Part shown: in pieces, positions 1 through 3,449 of the stretch | Numbering within the stretch: the first letter of the stretch is position 1 | Layout: each line of letters opens with the position of its first letter | Assembly: GCA_030618315.1 (NCBI GenBank) | Contig: JAUXDO010000057.1 | Coordinates: forward strand, 1 to 7,421 | DNA: 7,421 bases | From: Candidatus Peregrinibacteria bacterium | GTDB taxonomy: Bacteria > Patescibacteriota > Gracilibacteria > UM-FILTER-43-11 | Direction: 5' to 3' | The notes under the pieces: model-generated | What the model saw: only the letters and a program-made list of their open reading frames with translations | Told to the model about the DNA's origin: nothing | Databases searched by the model: none | Translations under genes and position numbers: made by a program

Positions 1-252
1 TGGCTTTTACGTATGAATGGATTTAAAGTAAGCGACACCGCATATTTTGTTTACGCAAATGGCGATACATCTCGTGATGATTTTAACGATACCTTACACT
101 TTGAAACAAAGGTTATACCTTATACTGGTGATGATTCTTGGGTTGAACCGACACTTTTGGAAATAAAGAAGTGCCTTGATTCGGAAAACGTTCCTGAAGC
201 TGGGGCTGATTGCGACTATTGCGTTTATCGAAGAGCTATTGAAGAACTATAG
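1..252 (+). CDS. C-terminal part of a probable PD-(D/E)XK nuclease-family protein (5' truncated by window)
   Basis: The reading frame is open from base 1 (W-L-L-R before the first Met at 13) and ends at TAG 250-252, so the true start lies upstream. The 83 visible residues contain a beta-rich segment (YFVYANGD, later FETKVIPYTGDDSW), then a helix and Cys-containing tail (EIKKCLDSENVP, then DCDYCVYRR). From memory, this pattern is typical of the C-terminus of PD-(D/E)XK/Cas4-like nuclease-family proteins in Patescibacteria. The catalytic D and E/D-x-K residues would lie outside the window, so activity cannot be judged. The tail Cys residues could bind metal or an Fe-S cluster, which is inference. 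The same tail recurs three more times downstream, as more divergent DNA. Family confidence is moderate because only the end is visible. Confidence 0.65.
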   Translation, partial: WLLRMNGFKVSDTAYFVYANGDTSRDDFNDTLHFETKVIPYTGDDSWVEPTLLEIKKCLDSENVPEAGADCDYCVYRRAIEEL

Positions 253-330
253 TTGGACGTATGGGTGGACGAATTGTTGTTTTTTTCAACATGTTCAACG
301 ATAGTCCGCCGCGAAGCAGTCCAACGATAG
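247..330. repeat. 84-bp nested imperfect inverted repeat after the nuclease stop
   Basis: The left arm ctatagttggac (247-258) matches the reverse complement of gtccaacgatag (319-330) at 11 of 12 positions. A second pair lies inside it (gggtggac 263-270 with gtccgcc 304-310), and a third at the centre (gttg 276-279 with caac 287-290 around a T run). In addition, gttcaacgatagt (293-305) and gtccaacgatagt (319-331) are direct repeats with one mismatch and a 26-base period. It could be the nuclease gene's transcription terminator, a small inverted-repeat element, or a junction scar. Confidence 0.5.
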
Positions 331-442
331 TTCACCAATACGAAAAGATATTAAGAAATGTTTGGATAGTGATGTGGTGCCGGAGAGTGGGGAGGAGTGT
401 GACTTTTGTACCTACAGGAATGCGGTCGCTTCACAGAATTAA
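323..442 (+). pseudogene. Detached nuclease 3'-tail copy B
   Basis: This frame has a stop at 302-304 and is then open to TAA 440-442. It reads NDSSPIRKDIKKCLDSDVVP, then ESGEECDFCTYRNAVASQN. It aligns with the end of the gene at 1-252 (DDSWVEPTLLEIKKCLDSEN, then CDYCVYRR), including the K-C-L-D-S and C-D-F/Y-C-x-Y-R motifs. No start codon or ribosome binding site precedes it, so it is a gene fragment and not a complete gene. Its DNA closely matches tails C and D (tgtttggatagtgatgtggt at 359-378 recurs in C, and in D up to the last base). It differs more from the resident 3' end. The stop lies only nine bases from the stop of the convergent gene at 452. Confidence 0.75.
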
Positions 443-451
443 CATTCACCT

Positions 452-1177
452 TTACTGATCAAACTCTATTGCTGCAAATCTAGATTTTACATGACTTCTT
501 AAGCGTGCGAATAATGTTCTAAATTCTGCAAAATCCCCTAAATGAGCAATTCCTCCAACTGTCATGATTTTTTTATCAGAGCCATATTTATCCATAGCAT
601 CTCGTACCTGCTTTTCCTGATAGGCTTCACGCTCTTCAGTAAACACCCCTGCTTCAATACTATGTTGTGCAAATTCCATAAAGTATTCATCTAGTTCGTA
701 GCGTTGTTCGTTAAAATAATCAATCCAAACGCTGTAATTTCTATCTTGATAATAAGCATCAGATTCCTCTGTACTTTTCTTTCCGCTCTTCAATTTCTTT
801 TCTATCACCTCAAGAATTGAATCTCTTTGAGACAAAAAATTCCGCATTATGGTGATAACAATCTTAGGATGATCCATATAAACAAGTGGTATATCTTGCT
901 CTCCTGATAAAGACCTACATACATTTACCTCGACACCATATAAAAAATTATCAATAGGATTTCGATCACCATATTTTTGATACAATACCTTCAATTTTGC
1001 CATGAAAGCATTATAAATGTCTTGATATTCTCTAGAGTTAACAAAATCATCAACCTCTTTTCCTCCGTGTTCCAAAGCAATGATATCCGGTTGAATAATT
1101 TGCATGGCATTTCTAAGACGTGGTTCAATTCTTTGATCCGTATGTACAACCCCTACCATTGAGATATTTTTGTCCAT
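452..1177 (-). CDS. TraB/GumN (TIKI-superfamily)-like protein, 241 aa
   Basis: Two G-x-x-H motifs lie near the two ends: G9-V-V-H12 in an N-terminal strand (SMVGVVH) and G209-I-A-H212 (MTVGGIAHLGDF) near the C-terminus. An Glu-His pair (ALEHG, E36-H37) follows the first helix. This arrangement is the hallmark of the TraB/PrgY/GumN and Tiki superfamily, whose paired GxxH and Glu residues are proposed to bind metal. Known members include pheromone-shutdown proteins and the Wnt-cleaving Tiki protease. The middle is helical and charged. There is no signal peptide or terminal membrane helix, unlike many GumN/TraB proteins, so it is probably cytosolic. The start at 1177 lacks a Shine-Dalgarno but sits about 14 bases below a perfect-consensus promoter. 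It converges with tail B and is divergent from tail C. The substrate is unknown. Confidence 0.75.
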   Translation of the reverse strand: MDKNISMVGVVHTDQRIEPRLRNAMQIIQPDIIALEHGGKEVDDFVNSREYQDIYNAFMAKLKVLYQKYGDRNPIDNFLYGVEVNVCRSLSGEQDIPLVYMDHPKIVITIMRNFLSQRDSILEVIEKKLKSGKKSTEESDAYYQDRNYSVWIDYFNEQRYELDEYFMEFAQHSIEAGVFTEEREAYQEKQVRDAMDKYGSDKKIMTVGGIAHLGDFAEFRTLFARLRSHVKSRFAAIEFDQ

Positions 1178-1197
1178 CAGATAAGCATTAGTAGGCG

Positions 1198-1226
1198 ATT
1201 ATAAATATAAAAATATTATTTGTCAA
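1198..1226 (-). promoter_or_regulatory. Perfect-consensus sigma-70-type promoter for the TraB-like gene
   Basis: Read on the minus strand, TTGACA (1226-1221), a 17-base spacer and TATAAT (1203-1198) match the vegetative consensus at every position. The predicted transcript start near 1191 leaves a leader of about 14 bases before the ATG at 1177, with no Shine-Dalgarno. Confidence 0.85.
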
Positions 1227-1249
1227 TAGAACCGTATTTCTGATTTTAT

Positions 1250-1372
1250 AGGTGTTTGGATAGTGATGTGGTGCCGGAAAGTGAGGAGGAATGCCTGCCC
1301 GCCTGCCTGCCGGTAGGCATGGCCGTGGTGGGTGACTACTGCGAATATCGGTCGGCGCTGTCTGAACTGTGA
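1250..1372 (+). pseudogene. Detached nuclease 3'-tail copy C, interrupted by a mini-palindrome
   Basis: From the CLDSDVVPES segment the frame stays open to TGA 1370-1372 and ends GDYCEYRSALSEL. The resident gene's C-D-Y-C-x-Y-R motif is present, but it is split by an extra 39 bases (1293-1331). Homology begins abruptly at about 1250, next to the promoter of the TraB-like gene. The frame has a TGA at 1241-1243 and no start signal. The first 20 bases of the core (1253-1272) are identical to those of tail B. It is a gene fragment whose reading frame is intact. Confidence 0.72.
1293..1331. repeat. 39-bp composite palindromic insert in tail C
   Basis: Deleting these 39 bases (13 codons) joins T1292 to GT and restores gaa-tgt-gac-tac-tgc, which reads E-C-D-Y-C as in related tails. 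The insert resembles the 18-bp insert in tail D, with a further palindromic piece nested inside. That piece includes tgcctgccggtaggca (1304-1319), which is self-complementary except for one position pair. Confidence 0.7.
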
Positions 1373-1524
1373 TTAAGGGATTCCTCGACTTCGCTCAAAA
1401 TGACGCTCTCCCTATTAATAGGGAAGGCGGATTTTGCATACGCAAAATCCGCCTTCCCCCAAGTGAGCGGTCGTCATTTCGAGCGATCCCGCCTTAGCGG
1501 GAGAGTCGAGAAATCACTTAATCA
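1370..1524. repeat. 155-bp inverted-repeat (MITE-like) element
   Basis: The left arm starts at tgattaag (1370) and runs through cctcgacttcgctcaaaatgacg to 1405. Its reverse complement lies at about 1471-1524, ending cttaatca. Between the arms are the perfect palindrome ccctattaataggg (1410-1423) and a 17-bp perfect hairpin (arms 1421-1437 and 1442-1458, loop atac). The right arm is longer by a clean 17-bp palindrome at 1487-1503. No transposase gene is present, so this is a non-autonomous or REP-like element. Its left end overlaps the stop of tail C. It may also terminate transcription from both sides. Confidence 0.7.
1487..1503. repeat. 17-bp mini-palindrome inserted in the right arm of the inverted repeat
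   Basis: The insert tcccgccttagcgggag has 6-bp self-complementary arms (1487-1492 and 1497-1502). Removing it makes the right arm cgtcatttcgagcga+agtcgag, the complement of the left arm apart from one base. A near-identical unit, tcccgcttagcggga, sits in the cold-shock gene terminator at 3250-3264. Confidence 0.6.
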
Positions 1525-1585
1525 AATTAATTCTAAATTCAGTACCTTCATGCATTGAAATAGATAATTTTGGTAATCTTTCCAT
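1514..1585 (-). CDS. Possible 23-residue small ORF or C-terminal remnant
   Basis: The minus strand has ATG at 1585, ten bases past the stop of the 235-residue gene, and TGA at 1516-1514. It encodes MERLPKLSISMHEGTEFRIN followed by LIK. A strong Shine-Dalgarno-like AAGGAGGTG lies in the end of the preceding gene, but about 12 bases from the ATG, longer than usual. The residues loosely resemble the end of the upstream protein (ERL, then GYVFSVKISI compared with GTEFRINLIK), so it could be a leftover duplicated tail. The stop lies within the right arm of the inverted-repeat element. Expression is uncertain. Confidence 0.25.
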   Translation of the reverse strand: MERLPKLSISMHEGTEFRINLIK

Positions 1586-1594
1586 TGTTGTATT

Positions 1595-2302
1595 TTACAC
1601 CTCCTTATCAAGCTCACTAATTGAGATTTTTACTGAAAAAACATAACCACTGGGCTCACTTATAACCATTGTAAAGGATTTACCCATATTGAAAAGCCTT
1701 TCAACAAAAAAGGCGACATGCATATCGTCAACTCCATTAGCTGATAACTCGATATCAACTCTACCCTTTGAATAATCACAAGACTCAGCAGAAACCTCTT
1801 GCCCATTGGACAGTTTGATTGGATCAAGACATGCCTTACCACTGCTTGAAGAACAAGCCACCGTGTGAAGCTGTGCAAAATCAACTGTATTTATAAAGTC
1901 TTCAATTTTCTCTACTTTTTCTGGGGAATTAGGTGAATATCTGTAAAAATCAACAACGCTCATAATAAATTTTACTCTTTTTATATCATTTTCAAATACA
2001 TCTCCGGCTATATTTGCCTCTATTAGCGATTCGACAATTTGAACCATTTCTGAGTCTGACGAAGGGTCTATACCCGATTCACGAAGAGTCGCTGAAAAAT
2101 ATTCATTTTCTATATTAAAGTTATGGCAATTACTTTCAGGATTTGTACTTCGAGATCTATGAAGATATTCCGCAACCTTACGTCTAGCCAAAGTAAGCAC
2201 AGAAATTTCGTCTTCAGAAGCTCCTTCTGCACGCCCCTCTGCTTGTTCTATTTCATCAGGACTAGTTGTTTCGCCATCACGTATTGTTATTTTATCAGCC
2301 AT
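1595..2302 (-). CDS. Hypothetical protein, 235 aa, cytosolic
   Basis: I do not recognise this family. The first 33 or so residues are acidic and probably disordered (rich in E, D, S, G and A). Residues 34-140 look mainly helical (SVLTLARRKVAEYLH, MVQIVESLIEANIAG, IKRVKFIMSVVDFY). The last 95 look mixed, with probable strands (GRVDIELSANG, SFTMVISEPSGYVFSVKISI). Cys residues are at 59, 150, 158 and 175, with a Ser-rich stretch ACSSSSGKAC at 149-158. There is no signal peptide or membrane helix. The start at 2302 has no Shine-Dalgarno. It is convergent with tail C and the inverted-repeat element, and its promoter backs onto tail D, the same layout as the TraB-like gene. As a lone gene with its own promoter it reads as an accessory cassette gene; its function is unknown. 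Confidence 0.75.
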   Translation of the reverse strand: MADKITIRDGETTSPDEIEQAEGRAEGASEDEISVLTLARRKVAEYLHRSRSTNPESNCHNFNIENEYFSATLRESGIDPSSDSEMVQIVESLIEANIAGDVFENDIKRVKFIMSVVDFYRYSPNSPEKVEKIEDFINTVDFAQLHTVACSSSSGKACLDPIKLSNGQEVSAESCDYSKGRVDIELSANGVDDMHVAFFVERLFNMGKSFTMVISEPSGYVFSVKISISELDKEV

Positions 2303-2332
2303 AATTAAAATAAGTTAAAAATAGTATCGTAT

Positions 2333-2359
2333 ATTATAGAATTTTTTTATTTTTGTCAA
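2333..2359 (-). promoter_or_regulatory. Sigma-70-type promoter for the 235-residue gene
   Basis: Read on the minus strand, TTGACA (2359-2354) and TATAAT (2338-2333) are both perfect, but the spacer is only 15 bases, shorter than the optimal 17. The -35 element lies about ten bases from the left end of tail D. Confidence 0.65.
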
Positions 2360-2367
2360 TAATTAGG

Positions 2368-2472
2368 AAGTGTTTGGATAGTGATGTGGTACCGGAAAGT
2401 GGGGAGGAATACCTGCCCGCCGTGGTGGGTGATTATTGCACTTACCACAAAGCCGTTAATTCAATAAAATAA
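2368..2472 (+). pseudogene. Detached nuclease 3'-tail copy D, interrupted by an 18-bp palindrome
   Basis: The frame reads KCLDSDVVPESGEE, then YLPAVVG, then DYCTYHKAVNSIK, ending at TAA 2470-2472. Its first 42 or so bases match tails B and C with few differences. Similarity to B extends slightly further left, to about 2362 (attaggaagtg compared with attaagaaatg). The extra YLPAVVG comes from an 18-base insert at 2411-2428. In the conserved C-x-Y-R motif the Arg has become His. There is no start codon or ribosome binding site. Confidence 0.75.
2411..2428. repeat. 18-bp palindromic insert in tail D
   Basis: The unit acctgcccgccgtggtgg lies between T2410 and GT 2429-2430. Deleting exactly 18 bases restores gaa-tgt-gat-tat-tgc (E-C-D-Y-C). 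The same unit with one base changed, acctgtccgccgtggtgg, stands alone at 4442-4459, showing that it is a dispersed repeat. Cccgcc and ggtggg can pair as a hairpin, with one G-T pair. Confidence 0.7.
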
Positions 2473-2507
2473 GAAACGGCCCACCTGAGAATTAACTCAA
2501 GCGGGCC
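2464..2507 (-). terminator. Intrinsic terminator of the 79-residue gene
   Basis: Two 12-base arms (2478-2489 and 2496-2507) with loop aattaa form a G+C-rich hairpin. In the + strand RNA there would be two A-C mismatches. In the minus-strand RNA these become G-U pairs, so the stem is complete. It is followed on that strand by the U-rich tract TTTCTTATTTTATT. The asymmetry supports a leftward terminator for the gene ending at 2537. Confidence 0.75.
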
Positions 2508-2536
2508 ATAATTCGGTTTCCAGCCACAGAACAGGT

Positions 2537-2776
2537 CTAAATGCACCTGCACTGAACCAGAAACTCACGAAGCTTTCGATAGATCTTTTCGGCCTCCTCG
2601 CCGAGTGGTACATCGCCAGGCAAATCGAGTCCCTGACGAATCTCTTGCAAGTTCTGCTCTTTTATCAGAGCTGAATAGAACTTTAAGAGCAATGATGACA
2701 TACCAGGCGCAGAGTTTTCAGTTGGCTTTCTTATCCAACACTGCTCCAGCTCTCTAACTTCTCCTAATGTGACCAT
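2537..2776 (-). CDS. Hypothetical small protein, 79 aa
   Basis: This small soluble protein belongs to no family I recognise. It begins MVTLGEVRELEQCWIRKPTE. It looks largely helical: residues 4-15, 26-49 (MSSLLLKFYSALIKEQNLQE) and 58-75 (LGEEAEKIYRKLREFL). A Pro/Gly break (LDLPGDVP) falls at 51-57, and the end is Cys-rich (CRCI). There is no signal peptide or membrane segment. The start at 2776 is well supported by AGGAGG six bases upstream. A promoter with an extended -10 lies about 50 bases upstream and a clear terminator downstream, so it is a complete single-gene unit. It is the third minus-strand gene following a nuclease tail copy. The -35 element at 2853-2858 is only about 40 bases from the divergent promoter of the cold-shock gene. 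Confidence 0.75.
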   Translation of the reverse strand: MVTLGEVRELEQCWIRKPTENSAPGMSSLLLKFYSALIKEQNLQEIRQGLDLPGDVPLGEEAEKIYRKLREFLVQCRCI

Positions 2777-2782
2777 GTCGAA

Positions 2783-2788
2783 CCTCCT
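2783..2788 (-). promoter_or_regulatory. Strong Shine-Dalgarno AGGAGG
   Basis: On the minus strand AGGAGG lies six bases before the ATG at 2776 and fixes that start. Most other genes in the window have no such site. Confidence 0.85.
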
Positions 2789-2829
2789 ATATTTCCAAAA
2801 TCAATCCATCGTAAATTGATTGGTGAGGA

Positions 2830-2858
2830 ATTTTAACATAAAAATTAACTAAAGTCAA
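2830..2858 (-). promoter_or_regulatory. Promoter of the 79-residue gene
   Basis: Minus strand: TTGACT (2858-2853), a 17-base spacer, then TAAAAT (2835-2830), with a TG one base upstream giving an extended -10. The leader of about 45 bases contains a 7-bp inverted repeat, aatcaat (2799-2805) with attgatt (2815-2821), which could be an operator or a 5' hairpin. Confidence 0.75.
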
Positions 2859-2897
2859 TACTTTTGCGCTAGTTTCTTGAATTTAGAAGGCTATCCC

Positions 2898-2926
2898 TTG
2901 ACTATTTTTAAAAATCACCGTACTAT
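2898..2926 (+). promoter_or_regulatory. Promoter of the cold-shock gene
   Basis: TTGACT (2898-2903), a 17-base spacer and TACTAT (2921-2926). A start near 2933 gives a leader of about 89 bases. Long leaders are typical of cold-shock protein genes in other bacteria. A weaker alternative -35 (TTGAAA at 2961) has no good -10. Confidence 0.55.
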
Positions 2927-2963
2927 TGAGCAAGTCCATTAGGAAATTTTTTATAGGGTTTTG

Positions 2964-3005
2964 AAAATAGATTCCAATAAACATTACTTAACTGGAATTT
3001 ATTTT
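2964..3005 (+). promoter_or_regulatory. Leader hairpin upstream of the cold-shock gene
   Basis: The arms 2964-2976 (aaaatagattcca) and 2993-3005 (tggaatttatttt) form a 13-bp stem with one G-U pair and a 16-base loop. It is followed by T residues and ends 16 bases before the ATG. It is AU-rich, hence weak and temperature-sensitive in principle. It could act as an RNA thermosensor, an attenuator or a stability element, which is inference. Confidence 0.5.
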
Positions 3006-3021
3006 TTAACCTTTTATTATC

Positions 3022-3219
3022 ATGGAAGGTATCATTGAAAAGCTAACCGACAAAGGCTTTGGATTTATTTCTGTCGAAGGTGAAGAAAAAAGTATTTTCT
3101 TCCACAGCAGTGCTCTCGTAGATGTTGAGTATGAAGGCCTTAAAGAAGGTGACAAAGTCACTTTTGAAAAAGAGGATTCAGACAAAGGTCCAAGAGCTGT
3201 AAATGTTACATTAGTTTAA
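3022..3219 (+). CDS. Cold-shock-domain protein (CspA family), 65 aa
   Basis: This is a single cold-shock (OB-fold) domain of normal length for the CspA family. The RNP1 motif KGFGFI is at residues 11-16 and the RNP2-equivalent SIFFHSSAL at 24-32. The usual ending GPRAVNV is at 56-62. RNP1 is shorter than the canonical KGYGFI-EVEG form but keeps the stacking aromatics. Proteins of this family bind single-stranded RNA and DNA and melt mRNA structure, in cold adaptation or general growth. The ATG at 3022 has no Shine-Dalgarno; the leader is about 89 bases with a hairpin. A terminator follows 18 bases after the stop, so the gene is monocistronic. The family assignment is secure; whether it is cold-induced cannot be read from the sequence. 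Confidence 0.95.
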   Translation: MEGIIEKLTDKGFGFISVEGEEKSIFFHSSALVDVEYEGLKEGDKVTFEKEDSDKGPRAVNVTLV

Positions 3220-3236
3220 TTACTTGTAATATAATC

Positions 3237-3277
3237 AAAAAGCCATTTGTCCCGCTTAGCGGGATGGGTGGCTTTTT
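3237..3277 (+). terminator. Intrinsic terminator of the cold-shock gene, with a mini-palindrome in its loop
   Basis: The arms aaaagcca (from 3237) and tggcttttt (to 3277) make an A/T-flanked stem ending in a T run. The loop region holds tcccgcttagcggga (3250-3264), a self-complementary unit like the one inserted at 1487-1503. It can also read as a terminator for leftward transcription because of the A run on the left. Confidence 0.75.
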
Positions 3278-3298
3278 AAGATTAAGAAATGCTTTTGT

Positions 3299-3357
3299 GC
3301 GCTTCGCGCCTGATTTACGATTCCAGATTAGCGACCTGCCTGCCGGCAAAGGCAGGT
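3299..3357. repeat. Palindrome-rich spacer
   Basis: The spacer at 3278-3391 has no gene. It holds gcgcttcgcgc (3299-3309, a GCGC hairpin) and acctgcc (3334-3340) paired with ggcaggt (3351-3357) around the perfect palindrome tgccggca (3341-3348). The latter is the same G+C-rich palindrome type as the insert in tail C. Confidence 0.55.
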
Positions 3358-3391
3358 TGGCAATTTTAGATTTTGTAAAGGGTTTTTTGTG

Positions 3392-3421
3392 TTGACTTAG
3401 TGAACATTTGTTCACTATAAT
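3392..3421 (+). promoter_or_regulatory. RhuM-Fic promoter with embedded LexA-like operator
   Basis: TTGACT (3392-3397), an 18-base spacer and TATAAT (3416-3421). Almost the whole spacer is the perfect inverted repeat TAGTGAACATTTGTTCACTA (3398-3417, 9-2-9), which overlaps the -10. Its core GAAC-ATTT-GTTC fits the GAAC-N4-GTTC SOS box bound by LexA in Bacillus and relatives. A repressor bound here would block RNA polymerase directly. A second inverted repeat, gaggtta (3422-3428) with taacctc (3437-3443), covers the transcript start. Confidence 0.8.
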
Positions 3422-3449
3422 GAGGTTAGTATTAATTAACCTCTCAATC

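Noticed and set aside
261..458. 65-codon + strand ORF over tail B
   Set aside because: It is in a different frame from the nuclease tail, has no ribosome binding site, and its protein is low-complexity noise; the tail frame explains the DNA better.
359..2472. CRISPR array
   Set aside because: The repeats are about 900 to 1,100 bases apart with whole genes between them and no short regular spacers.
160..2776. Classical integron
   Set aside because: No integrase gene is in the window, the cassette genes point opposite to the tails, and the repeat is a coding-gene tail, not a recognisable attC site.
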